DNA from: Pseudomonas sp. GM41(2012)
Lineage (GTDB): Bacteria; Pseudomonadota; Gammaproteobacteria; Pseudomonadales; Pseudomonadaceae
Length of the DNA: 64,000 nt
Reading direction: 5' to 3'
Assembly (NCBI RefSeq): GCF_000282315.2
Contig: NZ_AKJN02000006.1
Location: 682,001 to 746,000, forward strand
A program made the translations under genes and the position numbers. How positions within the stretch are numbered: the first letter of the stretch is position 1; the number at the start of each line of letters is the position of its first letter. This document shows, piece by piece, positions 36,500 through 45,250 of this stretch. The notes beneath the pieces were generated by a model. The model worked only from the letters and a program-made list of their open reading frames with translations, was not told the origin of the DNA and searched no databases.

Positions 36500-36606
36500 G
36501 GCGATGTCCTTACGGGTGAGTGAGGAGGCCATGGTCGCGTAGATTCAGGCGGGAATATTGAACCGATGTGCTGTGTTTGGTTTTTTTGCGAGGACGCTGA
36601 AGGACG

Positions 36607-36638
36607 ACCCCGCGCGCTGTCGGTCAAGGCGCGGGGGT
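36607..36638 (-). terminator. Hairpin after phaC
   Basis: ACCCCGCGC (36607-36615) pairs with GCGCGGGGGT (36629-36638) directly downstream of the leftward phaC stop. It has strong GC stem pairs but no clear U-run. Confidence 0.6.
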
Positions 36639-36643
36639 GTCTG

Positions 36644-38347
36644 TCACTGCATCACATAACGCCCCGGTGCAGACTCAATCGCCGGGTATTGCGCGTTACC
36701 GGTATGCAGCACCGAGGGCTGGCGTTCGCCAGACTGTTCAGCCAGCCAGACGAACCAGTCATTCCACCAGCTACCGGAATGTTGCTGGGCGTTCTTGAAC
36801 CAGGTTTCCGGGTTTTTGGTGACCCGGTTGTTGGTCCAGTAGTGGCGTTTTTCCTTGGCCGGCGGGTTGATCACCCCGGCGATATGCCCTGATGCGCCCA
36901 GCACAAAACGCTTGGTCCCGGAGAGCAATTCGGTGCTGGCGTAAGCGCTTCTCCACGGCACGATGTGATCGTCATGGGTGGCGAGAATGTACGCCGGAGC
37001 ATCGATGGCGCGCAGGTCCAGCTTGACCCCGCAACAGTCCAGCTCACCGGATTTCAGGTCGTTCTGCAGATAGGTGTGGCGCAAATACCAGCAGTACATC
37101 GGCCCCGGCAGGTTGGTGCTGTCGTTGTTCCAGAACAGCAGGTCAAGGGGGATCGGTTTCTGGCCCTTGAGGTATTTGTCGACGTTGTAGTTCCACCACA
37201 AGTCGTTGGGACGCAGCAGCGAGAAGGTATTGCCCATGTCCTCGCCCTTGAACAGGCCGATGGGGCCATCCAGGCCGCCGATGGTGCGCTCGCGGTAGGC
37301 CACCAGTTGTTCGTCGACGAAGATGTCGATGGGGCCGGTATCGAGGTAGTCGAGGAAGGTGGTCAACAGGCTCACGCTGCCGATCTCGCGGTCGCCGCGC
37401 GCCGCCAGGACCGCCAGCGCCGAGCTCAACAAGGTGCCGCCGATGCAGAAGCCGACGCAATTGGGCCGCTGATCGCCGCTGATCTCGCGGGTTACTTGCA
37501 GGCCTTTGATGATGCCGGTTTCGATCAGGTCATCCCACGTGGTGCCAGCGTGCTCCTGGTCGAAGTTGCGCCACGACATCAGAAACACCGGGTGCCCTTG
37601 TTTCAACAGATGGGCAACCATCGAGTTGTCCGGGCGCAAGTCGAGAATGTAGTACTTGTTGATTGACGGCGGCACGACAAACACCGGGCGCCGGTACTGG
37701 GTTTCGCTTTGCGGGTAATACTGAATCAGCTGGAAGAGTTCGTTCTCGAACACCACTTCGCCGGGGGTGTTGGCGAGATCGACACCGACTTTGAAGGCGC
37801 CGGCGTCGCACTGGCGCATCTTGCCTTCTTGCAGGTCGCTGGCCAGGTGCAACAGGCCGGTGAGGAGGCTGCTGCCCTGGGTGTCGACGACCCGTTGCAA
37901 CGCATCGGGATTACTGGCCAGAAAGTTGCTGGGCGCGCCGGCGGCGATGGCTTGTTCCACCAAATAGAGCAGGCGCTGGCGCGGCTTTTTGTCCGGGATC
38001 GCTAACGTGTCCAGCAGCTTCAGCAGAAACCCTGCGTTGAGCAGGTAAAACGCTGCGAGGGAGCCGAACAGTGGCTGGCTCCAGTTGCCGCTGGCAAAAC
38101 GTCGATCGTCGAAGCTGAATGGCTGACCGGTCAGCAGTTGCTGGCCGAGTTCGCCCCATTGCTGTTGGTAGTCCGATTGAAGGCTGTCCAGGGTGCCACG
38201 CGGCAGGTCAAACCACTCGTTGTAGTCCTGGCCGGTAAACCACGGATTGCTGCTGACCCAGAGACGTAGTTGTTGCACTGCAAAGGAGGCAATGAACGGA
38301 ACCTGGCCTGACCAGAAGGTGTTGAAGGTATGCGCGTTATTGTCCAT
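36644..38347 (-). CDS. phaC: Class I poly(3-hydroxybutyrate) polymerase PhaC
   Basis: PHB synthase of 567 aa that polymerises 3-hydroxybutyryl-CoA on the granule surface. The lipase-like box is GFCIGG with nucleophile Cys at about 301; the general-base Asp lies in THDDHIVP (about 459-460) and His in ASGHIAG (about 488). PPSINKYYILDL, SWRN and WWNDW are PhaC hallmarks. ATG 38347 has AAGGAG upstream; the longer frame is not used. It is the third gene of phaB-phaA-phaC, which differs from the phaC1-phaZ-phaC2 medium-chain locus of most pseudomonads. A strong terminator separates it from phaA. Confidence 0.94.
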   Translation of the reverse strand: MDNNAHTFNTFWSGQVPFIASFAVQQLRLWVSSNPWFTGQDYNEWFDLPRGTLDSLQSDYQQQWGELGQQLLTGQPFSFDDRRFASGNWSQPLFGSLAAFYLLNAGFLLKLLDTLAIPDKKPRQRLLYLVEQAIAAGAPSNFLASNPDALQRVVDTQGSSLLTGLLHLASDLQEGKMRQCDAGAFKVGVDLANTPGEVVFENELFQLIQYYPQSETQYRRPVFVVPPSINKYYILDLRPDNSMVAHLLKQGHPVFLMSWRNFDQEHAGTTWDDLIETGIIKGLQVTREISGDQRPNCVGFCIGGTLLSSALAVLAARGDREIGSVSLLTTFLDYLDTGPIDIFVDEQLVAYRERTIGGLDGPIGLFKGEDMGNTFSLLRPNDLWWNYNVDKYLKGQKPIPLDLLFWNNDSTNLPGPMYCWYLRHTYLQNDLKSGELDCCGVKLDLRAIDAPAYILATHDDHIVPWRSAYASTELLSGTKRFVLGASGHIAGVINPPAKEKRHYWTNNRVTKNPETWFKNAQQHSGSWWNDWFVWLAEQSGERQPSVLHTGNAQYPAIESAPGRYVMQ

Positions 38348-38380
38348 GGAACTCCTTGCCCACATCAGTAAACCGGGCAG

Positions 38381-38413
38381 AAAAAAACCGCGGCGCCGGA
38401 CTTCGGCGCCGCG
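38381..38413 (-). terminator. Rho-independent terminator between phaA and phaC
   Basis: On the minus strand a perfect 10-bp stem (CGCGGCGCCG / CGGCGCCGCG, 38404-38413 and 38389-38398) with a 5-nt loop is followed by CGG and seven U (complement of A7 at 38381-38387). It stands 33 bp after the phaA stop and 34 bp before the phaC start. Confidence 0.88.
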
Positions 38414-38445
38414 TTAGCAGTCAAGCAAGCAGTCCTGTGTTTCTT

Positions 38446-39624
38446 CTAGCGCTCGATGACCAGGCTGACACCCTGGCCGCCACCGATGCACAACGTAGCC
38501 AAGCCTTTTTTGCCGTCGCGACGAATCAGCTCGTGCAACAGCGACACCAGAATTCGCGCGCCCGATGCGCCGATCGGATGACCCAGGGCAATCGCGCCAC
38601 CGTTGACGTTGACCTTGCTGGTGTCCCAACCCAGTTCCTTGCCCACGGCCAGTGATTGCGCGGCGAACGCTTCATTGGCTTCGATCAGGTCGAGGTCGTC
38701 CAGGCTCCAGCCGGCTTTGGTCAATGCCAAGCGGGTGGCCGGTACCGGGCCGATGCCCATGATCGAGGGGTCGACGCCAGCGCTGGCGTAAGCCTTGATG
38801 CGTGCCAGAACCGGCAAGCCGAGGGCCTGGGCCTTGGCGGCGCTGGCCAGCAGCAGTACGGCGGCACCGTCGTTGAGGGTCGACGAGTTACCGGCGGTGA
38901 CGCTGCCGTCTTTCTGGAACGCGGGTTTGAGGTTGCCCAGCGCCTGCAGTGTGCTGCCCGGACGCGGCTGTTCATCAGTGTCGAAGACCAGCGGCTCACC
39001 CTTGCGCTGAGGGATCAGGATCGGGGTGATTTCACGCTTGAAGTAACCCGCTTCGATAGCAGCAGCGGCTTTCTGTTGCGAGGCCGCGGCGAAAGCGTCC
39101 TGGTCTTCGCGACTCAGTTCGTACTTCTGCGCCAGGTTCTCTGCGGTGATGCCCATGTGGTAGTCGTTGAAGGCGTCCCACAAACCGTCCTGAATCACGC
39201 TGTCTTGCAGTTGCGCATGGCCCAGACGCAAACCGGTGCGGGCCTTGGGCAGAACATACGGCGCCAGGCTCATGTTTTCCTGACCGCCGGCAATGATGAG
39301 TTCGGCGTCGCCGCAACGAATGGCCTGGACCGCCAGCTGGACCGCCTTGAGGCCCGAGCCGCAGACCTTGTTCAGGGTCAGGGCAGGGGTGGTATGGGGC
39401 AGGCCGGCCTTGATCGCCGTCTGGCGTGCCGGGTTTTGTCCCGAGCCTGCGGTGAGTACCTGGCCGAGGATCACTTCATCGATCTGCGAGCCGTCCAGAC
39501 CGGTCTCTTCCAGCAAACGGCGAATGACCGCCGCGCCCAGCTCGGTGGCTGGAATTGCGGACAAGGCACCTTGAAAACTGCCAATGGCGGTACGAGTAGC
39601 GGCAACGATTACGACTTCGTTCAT
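38446..39624 (-). CDS. phaA: Acetyl-CoA acetyltransferase PhaA (beta-ketothiolase)
   Basis: Biosynthetic thiolase of 392 aa condensing two acetyl-CoA to acetoacetyl-CoA, the first PHB step. Active-site Cys88 lies in [10 protein letters not shown], His in [16 protein letters not shown], and the second Cys in CIGGGQG. ATG 39624 ([15 protein letters not shown]) follows GAGGT; the upstream frame is not used. It lies 57 bp after phaB on the same strand. Confidence 0.95.
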   Translation of the reverse strand: MNEVVIVAATRTAIGSFQGALSAIPATELGAAVIRRLLEETGLDGSQIDEVILGQVLTAGSGQNPARQTAIKAGLPHTTPALTLNKVCGSGLKAVQLAVQAIRCGDAELIIAGGQENMSLAPYVLPKARTGLRLGHAQLQDSVIQDGLWDAFNDYHMGITAENLAQKYELSREDQDAFAAASQQKAAAAIEAGYFKREITPILIPQRKGEPLVFDTDEQPRPGSTLQALGNLKPAFQKDGSVTAGNSSTLNDGAAVLLLASAAKAQALGLPVLARIKAYASAGVDPSIMGIGPVPATRLALTKAGWSLDDLDLIEANEAFAAQSLAVGKELGWDTSKVNVNGGAIALGHPIGASGARILVSLLHELIRRDGKKGLATLCIGGGQGVSLVIER

Positions 39625-39681
39625 GCGTGACCTCATTAAGATGTTGTCGAGCGAAAGCAGGGCATCCATGCCCTGACAGGT

Positions 39682-40428
39682 CTACTGCATGTTCATGCCG
39701 CCGTTGACCGAGAAGTCGGCGCCGGTGCTATAGGCCGATTCATCGGAAGCCAGCCAGGCCACGATGGAGGCGATTTCTTCTGGTTGGCCGAGACGCCCGA
39801 CCGGTGTGGCCGCGATCATGGTCTCGAGAATGTCCGGGCGAATGGCCGCCGTCATGCTGGTCTGGATGTAGCCTGGGGAAACGGTGTTGACGGTCACGCC
39901 CTTGCCGGACACTTCCCGGGCCAGCGCCATGGTGAAGCCATGGATGCCGGCCTTGGCCGCGCTGTAGTTGGTCTGGCCGAACTGGCCGCGCTGACCGTTG
40001 ATCGAGGAGATGTTGATGACCCGTCCCCACTTCTTGGCCAGCATCCCTTCAATCACCTGTTTGGTGGTGTTGAACAGGCCGCTCAGGTTGGTGCCGATGA
40101 CCGCGTTCCAGTCTTCGGGCGTCAGCTTGCGAAAGGACGCATCACGCGTGATCCCGGCGTTGTTGACCAGGACATCGATCGGGCCGAATTGCTCACGCGC
40201 CATCTCGAACGCGTTGCGTGTTGATTCCCAATCGGTGATGTCGCCATAGATGCATTCGAATTGATAACCCGCCTCCAGTTGGCTCGCCATCCATTCTTTC
40301 TTGCGGGAGGAATCGGAGCTGCAGCCCACGATGACCTTGAATCCTTCCTTGTACAGGCGTTGGCTTATCGCCGTGCCAATCCCACCCATACCACCCGTGA
40401 CCAACGCAATACGACCAAGCGACTTCAT
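39682..40428 (-). CDS. phaB: Acetoacetyl-CoA reductase PhaB
   Basis: NADPH-dependent SDR of 248 aa making (R)-3-hydroxybutyryl-CoA for PhaC. It has the nucleotide motif TGGMGGIGTAISQ, NNAG, catalytic Ser in INISSINGQRGQFGQ and YSAAK, and it ends in TGADFSVNGGMNMQ, typical of PhaB/FabG-like reductases. ATG 40428 has AAGGAAGAG upstream. It is the first gene of the leftward phaBAC operon, divergent from phbR, with a PhaR-like box 23 bp before its start. Confidence 0.94.
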   Translation of the reverse strand: MKSLGRIALVTGGMGGIGTAISQRLYKEGFKVIVGCSSDSSRKKEWMASQLEAGYQFECIYGDITDWESTRNAFEMAREQFGPIDVLVNNAGITRDASFRKLTPEDWNAVIGTNLSGLFNTTKQVIEGMLAKKWGRVINISSINGQRGQFGQTNYSAAKAGIHGFTMALAREVSGKGVTVNTVSPGYIQTSMTAAIRPDILETMIAATPVGRLGQPEEIASIVAWLASDESAYSTGADFSVNGGMNMQ

Positions 40429-40684
40429 ATGCTCTCTTCCTTTTTGTATTTTGCGTTGCAAGATGGGGGATTGTTCGGCATTGACGGGGCGTGCGGAAGT
40501 GTTGAGAGGTGACGGTCTGGTGTCCAACGGTGCCATGCCCGTGTAATGCCCGGCTGGCTAAATATGAGAAGTACCTATACTGGGATCAATATTGGTAACG
40601 GTACGATCCGTTAGTATTTGATTTATCGCAGATCAGTCATGGCTCCGGACAGGATGTTCGGTTCCACAGGTCATTGAGGACGCC
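40429..40684. promoter_or_regulatory. phaBAC-phbR divergent promoter region
   Basis: Two candidate sites stand out. TTGCGTTGCAA at 40451-40461 fits TGC-N3-GCA (PhaR-type). TAACGGTACGATCCGTTA at 40596-40613 is an inverted repeat with AACGG/CCGTT arms in the AT-rich middle, a plausible site for PhbR or another regulator. GAGGAC precedes the phbR start. Confidence 0.55.
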
Positions 40685-41722
40685 ATGTATAGAATGAGTT
40701 CAGGCTATGCCAGCGTGCTGGTAAATACGCTCTTGGCTCAAGGACTGGATGTTGCCAGTCTGTGCCAGGAGGCTGAACTAGACATGAAGCTCGCGAACAA
40801 ACCAGGAGCGTTTTGCGAGCGAAGGGCTATCTATCGACTATGGGATCTGGCCGCTCAGGCCTCGGGTGATCCAGACATTGGCTTGAAGGCCTATGGAAGT
40901 TTCCACCCCGGTAGCTTTCAGATCGTCGGCTACACCATGATGTCCAGCCTGAATCTGAAAAAAGCCCTTGAACGACTGGTCCGTTTCAGTCCGTTGATTG
41001 GCACCGGATTCAGCCTTTTCTTTACATCGGAAGAGCAGAATTACCGACTTTCCGGCCTCGATCATCAACAAAAAGGCTCGGTCAAACCTCGCCAATACAC
41101 CGATGCAGCGCTGGCTTCATTGCTGGGCTTCTGCCGTAAGCTGGCGGGCGGCAACGCACCGCAACCCTTGAGCGTGGGATTCACCTATCCCGAACCTGAA
41201 GACATCACCGAGCATCGTCGGTTGTTTGGCTGCGACCTGCATTTCGACGCGCCTTACGACAGCATTTTGTTTGACAGTGAGGAATTGATGCGTCCGTTGA
41301 GCATGGCCAATGAAGCGTTGGCGGTGCTGCATGACAGTTTTGCCGAGGCTCAACTGGACCTGCTGTTTGGTTTTTGCATTGTCAGCAGAATTCGCGCGTT
41401 GATTACCGAGCGCTTGAGTCAGGGCCAGGGGCAATGCGACATGGAGTCGATCGCGGCGGCATTGAACATCAGCAAGCGGACGCTGCAACGCGCGCTGGAA
41501 AAGGAAGGGACGCAATTCAAGGACGTGCAGAACGCGGTGCGCCGGCAATTGGCCGATTTCTACCTGCGCCATTCTCACTTCAACATGAAGCATGTCGCGT
41601 ATCTCCTTGGTTTTCATGATCACAGCAGTTTCAACAAAGCCTGTAGCCGCTGGTTTGGCATGACACCCGGTCAGTATCGGGCCGATGAATCGTTTGAAAT
41701 CAAGGAAGCCGCGTCGGTCTGA
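40685..41722 (+). CDS. phbR: AraC-family transcriptional activator of PHB operon (PhbR-like)
   Basis: A 345-aa regulator. The N-terminal Arabinose_bd-type domain (MSSGYASVLVNTLLAQGLD, about 5-200) is shared with OruR-type AraC proteins. Two C-terminal helix-turn-helix motifs are seen (MESIAAALNISKRTLQRAL and MKHVAYLLGFHDHSSFNKA, then RWFGMTPGQYR). It is divergent from phaBAC, the arrangement reported for phbR in Pseudomonas sp. 61-3, where it activates the PHB operon. Function is assigned by family plus context. Confidence 0.88.
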   Translation: MYRMSSGYASVLVNTLLAQGLDVASLCQEAELDMKLANKPGAFCERRAIYRLWDLAAQASGDPDIGLKAYGSFHPGSFQIVGYTMMSSLNLKKALERLVRFSPLIGTGFSLFFTSEEQNYRLSGLDHQQKGSVKPRQYTDAALASLLGFCRKLAGGNAPQPLSVGFTYPEPEDITEHRRLFGCDLHFDAPYDSILFDSEELMRPLSMANEALAVLHDSFAEAQLDLLFGFCIVSRIRALITERLSQGQGQCDMESIAAALNISKRTLQRALEKEGTQFKDVQNAVRRQLADFYLRHSHFNMKHVAYLLGFHDHSSFNKACSRWFGMTPGQYRADESFEIKEAASV

Positions 41723-41730
41723 CGCGCTCC

Positions 41731-41856
41731 TGTGTGGCGAGGGGATTTATCCCCGTTCGGCTGCGAAGCAGTCGTAAAACCATTGTGTGCGGTCCGCGGT
41801 TTCCGATTTAGGGGCCGCTTCGCAGCCCAACGGGGATAAATCCCCTCGTCACACAG
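41731..41856. repeat. Large REP-type inverted repeat, GGGGATTTATCCCC family
   Basis: Arms TGTGTGGCGAGGGGATTTAT...GGCTGCGAAGC and GCTTCGCAGCC...ATAAATCCCCTCGTCACACA are closely related to those at 25010-25179. The element lies between convergent phbR and the DUF3141 gene and may end both transcripts. Confidence 0.85.
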
Positions 41857-41864
41857 GTTGCTCA

Positions 41865-44366
41865 TCAGGGTGCAGGAGGTTTCTTCGCGCCTTTCTTGCC
41901 CTTGGCAGGTTTGCGCACTGGACTCGCAACCTTGGCGATGGGGTCTGGGGTCACTGCGGGTATTTTCTGCTTGATTGGCTCGGGAATTTCCACCGGCGTG
42001 ATCTGCTTGATTGGCTCCGGGGTTACCGCTGGGGTTTTCTGCTTGATCGGCTCAGGGGTTACCACCGGGACTTTCTCTTCGATGGCATCGGCTTCACCGG
42101 GTGGTTGGGTCAGGCTGAACCCTGGCAACGGCACGTCGAGCAGCGTGTGCAGTTCACGCCAGAAGAGGTTGTCTGCGCCGCTGGTCAGCAGTTCAGGCAG
42201 CAAATTGGCGACGGCCGCCAACACTTGCTGGCGTTCTTCGAGCTCGACAAGCATCAAGGGCAGGCTGTGCAGGCTTTCTTGCGGATGGGTGGCGACCAGC
42301 AGTTTTTGCAGGCGCAGGGTTTCGCGCAAATCAAGCGGCTCGGCACTGTAGTCCTGGAGCAACACTTGCAGTTGCAGTATCAATTTTTCGACACTTTCCT
42401 TGCCCGGCTCGTCACTGTCGCGGCCCAGCAGGAACAGGATCCGTATCAAGGCTTCCATCAGGCCGCCAAGGGGCAGGGCATCCTGCAAGCGCTCGATCAA
42501 AACCTTGTCGTGCTGTTCGGCATGTTCCTGCAGATTTCGTCCGGGTGCATTGCCGGTGAGGCTGTTGAGTACGCCATACACGCCGTAGAAACACATTTCC
42601 TGAGCTGCATCACGCAGGTCCCGATAGCCGTTCAAGGCGTCCTGCACCTGGTTGGAAAACAGTTCCTGCCAGACCAGCAACGGGTTGTTCTGGCTGGCGG
42701 GGTGACGATCCTTGCTCACTTGGGTGGCACTGCCTGCCAGCCACCAGAGCGCCGGGTTCAAACTGCTCCAGGCCACTTGCTGCTGATGGAAAGGATGTGC
42801 CCGGCGCAGCATTTCGGCGCTCGGTTCGTTGATCAGCAGGCGCAACCACGGGCGTATGCATTCATCGTAAACACTGTTGTTGATATCAGACGCGCGCTGG
42901 ACCAGCGCAAATTCGCGATCGTCGTCACGGGGCGGCTGCACCTGGCCATGGATGTCGGCGATACGCCGGCGTTCGAAACGCACGGCATACGGCGTCGCCG
43001 AATTCTCCGGCAGGTCTTCGATCAGCATTTCATACAGCCCGGCTGACAGCGCATTGATCGCATCGACCGCTCCGAGCAATTCACGGTGTTCACGCCGCGC
43101 CACATCACCGGACACGAAGATGCCCAGGTGACCGATGCTCGCGTGTCGCAGGTAAACGATGGTGCGGCCGGCATTTTGCAACGCGAGATCGCTGGGATAG
43201 ACGTCGGTGATCCAGTCCAGTGCCTGCTGCGGGGAGGTGATGTTGTCGCCATACGAGCAGAACACCACCACCGGCACTTCGATCAGCTTGAGGTCAAGCC
43301 CGCTGCTCTTGCGCCCGAGGCCACCGGACAGTCGATTGCCGATGAACAGGTCGTCGACAATCATCTCGATCTCTTCGCCATTGAGCAGGGTCGGGCTGCC
43401 CCACCAGCGTTCGAAGTCCAGAAAGCGTGCGGCCTCGCTGTCGACTTCGCTGAACAGGTGGTAGTACTTGCCCCAAAAGGTGTTGGCCGGGTCCAGGTTT
43501 TCGAAATTGCTGACCAGCCAGGTGCCGTCGAAACGGTCATTGCCCAGGTCACTGCCCAGGCGTGCCATCCAGCCACCACCGAGCAAACCGCCGGTGTAGC
43601 GCATCGGATTGCGGCCATTGACGCCGGCCCAGTACGACAACGGCGCACCGTTGACGATGATCAGCCCCGGCAGCTCCGGGCGGGTGGCCGCGAGGCCCAT
43701 TAACGCCCAGCCCGCCTGGCAGTTACCAATGATGACTGGTTTGGCGCTGTCTGGATGCCGGGCGCTGACGACTTCGATGAACCGCGCTTGGGCGTCGGTG
43801 ATATCAGCAAGGGTTTGCCCTTGGCGGGGCGCGTGACTGAAGGAGATGAAGTAGGTGGGGTGGCCGGCTCTCAGGCTTTCGCCGATGACCGAATCCTGTT
43901 TGAAACCGCCGATCCCCGAGCCGTGACCGCCGCGGGGGTCAATGATGATCACCGGCTGTTTTTTGCTGTCGATCCGTTGACCGGGGCCACCGAGGATTTG
44001 CAACAACGAATAGTTGACCGGGCGGGGCAGGTCTTCACCGGCGACCAGCGTTTCATGATTGAACTTGAGCAGCAGCGGATACCCGGCGCGTTCGTGGGCC
44101 AGGGTGTTGTCGCCGCGCTGACGCAAGGTGTCCCAGAACAACACGCTGCGTTGGCCGAGGTCCGTGAAGTATTCCTGCCAGTCAGCAGGCGTTGGCTGTC
44201 GGAGTTGCCCAAGGCTTAAAGGCGCGAAGGTTTTTGCCTGGCGCTTCTGCACGGCGTCGAGGACGTTGCGGGTATTGAGGCGTTGCAGATGATTCAGGTG
44301 TTCGAACAAGCCGGCGGGTTCGGAGAACTCTTCATCTTGCAGCGCAATATTTAATTCCTGACCCAT
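41865..44366 (-). CDS. DUF3141 alpha/beta-hydrolase-like protein of the PHB locus
   Basis: An 833-aa protein. The central region resembles PHA synthase: IIIDPRGGHGSGIGGFK, nucleophile elbow IIGNCQAGWA (Cys216), SYGDNITSP (Asp374) and SIGHLGIF (His413) parallel the PhaC Cys-Asp-His triad. The C-terminus has four 12-residue repeats of VTPEPIKQKTPA type, then a basic tail (RKPAKGKKGAKK) like that of granule- or DNA-associated PhaF proteins. CAGGAGA precedes ATG 44366. It is divergent from phaP and shares its regulatory region. A granule-associated hydrolase or accessory factor is likely; the reaction is unknown. Confidence 0.8.
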   Translation of the reverse strand: MGQELNIALQDEEFSEPAGLFEHLNHLQRLNTRNVLDAVQKRQAKTFAPLSLGQLRQPTPADWQEYFTDLGQRSVLFWDTLRQRGDNTLAHERAGYPLLLKFNHETLVAGEDLPRPVNYSLLQILGGPGQRIDSKKQPVIIIDPRGGHGSGIGGFKQDSVIGESLRAGHPTYFISFSHAPRQGQTLADITDAQARFIEVVSARHPDSAKPVIIGNCQAGWALMGLAATRPELPGLIIVNGAPLSYWAGVNGRNPMRYTGGLLGGGWMARLGSDLGNDRFDGTWLVSNFENLDPANTFWGKYYHLFSEVDSEAARFLDFERWWGSPTLLNGEEIEMIVDDLFIGNRLSGGLGRKSSGLDLKLIEVPVVVFCSYGDNITSPQQALDWITDVYPSDLALQNAGRTIVYLRHASIGHLGIFVSGDVARREHRELLGAVDAINALSAGLYEMLIEDLPENSATPYAVRFERRRIADIHGQVQPPRDDDREFALVQRASDINNSVYDECIRPWLRLLINEPSAEMLRRAHPFHQQQVAWSSLNPALWWLAGSATQVSKDRHPASQNNPLLVWQELFSNQVQDALNGYRDLRDAAQEMCFYGVYGVLNSLTGNAPGRNLQEHAEQHDKVLIERLQDALPLGGLMEALIRILFLLGRDSDEPGKESVEKLILQLQVLLQDYSAEPLDLRETLRLQKLLVATHPQESLHSLPLMLVELEERQQVLAAVANLLPELLTSGADNLFWRELHTLLDVPLPGFSLTQPPGEADAIEEKVPVVTPEPIKQKTPAVTPEPIKQITPVEIPEPIKQKIPAVTPDPIAKVASPVRKPAKGKKGAKKPPAP
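41938..42081 (-). repeat. Four in-frame 36-bp tandem repeats in the DUF3141 gene
   Basis: The units encode xTPEPIKQxxPx-type dodecamers (three close copies and one degenerate). They sit immediately before the lysine-rich tail and probably form an extended linker. Confidence 0.8.
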
Positions 44367-44489
44367 CGTGATCTCCTGACGCTGTGCATGGGAGCCGGCC
44401 CATCAGACCCCTTTAATTAAAGAGGGCTAGCCTGACCGTTCGATGAGCAGGAGTTTACAGCCAATAAGGAGGGCTTTAGCAAAGTTTAT

Positions 44490-44539
44490 TTTGCACCGCA
44501 CAAAAATAGGCGTTGCCAAATGGTTTTGTGCGCTGCAAT
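44490..44539. promoter_or_regulatory. Two candidate PhaR operators before phaP
   Basis: TTGCACCGCACAA (44491-44503) and TTGTGCGCTGCAA (44526-44538) are near-inverted copies of one another (12 of 13 positions). Each contains TGC-N3-GCA, the core reported for PhaR sites in other PHB producers. They lie in the 255-bp region shared by the divergent phaP and DUF3141 genes. Confidence 0.6.
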
Positions 44540-44621
44540 ATCAAGGCTAACGCGATGACTGGCCGGATCGCTATCGCGTCCTCAGGCTCATCAGGGCCTT
44601 CCAGTACCAGGAGATTCAAGC

Positions 44622-45191
44622 ATGTCTTTTTTCAATTCGGAAAAACTGCAAACCGCTCAGAAAGCCAACCTCGATCTTTTGCAGCAAATCAGCGGCAAAG
44701 TCTTCGCCAGCGTTGAACAGCTCAGCCAGTTGCAGTTCAAGGCACTGCGCGACTCCACCGAAGAGCACTTCGAAGGTGTTCGCAAGCTGCTGGCCGTTCG
44801 TGATCCACAAGGTTTCGCCGAGCTGCAGGCTTCTTTCACCCAGCCGAGCGCGCAGACCGAACGTCTGGCCGAGTTCAATCGTCAGGTTCAAGCGCTGATC
44901 GTGGGTACTCAGTCGGACATCGCCAAATTGACCTCGAGCCAGGTCGAAGCGGGCACCCAACAGGTGCAAGAGTTCGTTGAAACCATCAGCAAGAATGCAC
45001 CGGCCGGCTCCGAGCCTGTTGTGGCAGCGTTCAAGTCGAGCCTGGCGAATGCCGGTACAGCATTTGAAAGCGCACAGAAAGCCGTGAAACAGGCTTCCGA
45101 AGCCGCTCAAAGCAATTTCGAAGCAGCCACCGCCGCAGCCGCCAAAGCTGCTCCAGAAGCAAGCGCCAAGGCTACCAGCGGTAACAAGTAA
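44622..45191 (+). CDS. phaP: Phasin (PhaP)
   Basis: PHB granule-coating amphipathic protein of 189 aa. The start MSFFNSEKLQTAQKANLDLL and the segment KVFASVEQLSQLQFKALRD match phasin family 2. The rest is helical and Gln/Ala-rich, ending in an Ala/Lys-rich low-complexity tail. AGGAGAT precedes ATG 44622. Two PhaR-like boxes upstream and the adjacent phaR gene fit the usual PhaR-phasin regulatory loop. Confidence 0.93.
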   Translation: MSFFNSEKLQTAQKANLDLLQQISGKVFASVEQLSQLQFKALRDSTEEHFEGVRKLLAVRDPQGFAELQASFTQPSAQTERLAEFNRQVQALIVGTQSDIAKLTSSQVEAGTQQVQEFVETISKNAPAGSEPVVAAFKSSLANAGTAFESAQKAVKQASEAAQSNFEAATAAAAKAAPEASAKATSGNK

Positions 45192-45213
45192 GTCACATTA
45201 GATCAGCAGCACC

Positions 45214-45250
45214 AATGGCGATGGGTTTATTCCCCATCGCCATTTTTTTT
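45214..45250. terminator. Terminator between convergent phaP and phaR
   Basis: AATGGCGATGGG (45214-45225) pairs with CCCATCGCCATT (45233-45244), followed by eight T on the plus strand. The right arm also encodes the last codons of PhaR (NGDGE). Confidence 0.88.

Noticed and set aside
41938..42081. Regular 36-bp repeats considered as a possible CRISPR array
   Set aside because: The units are contiguous without spacers, in frame, and encode a VTPEPIKQ-type protein repeat; no cas genes are present.
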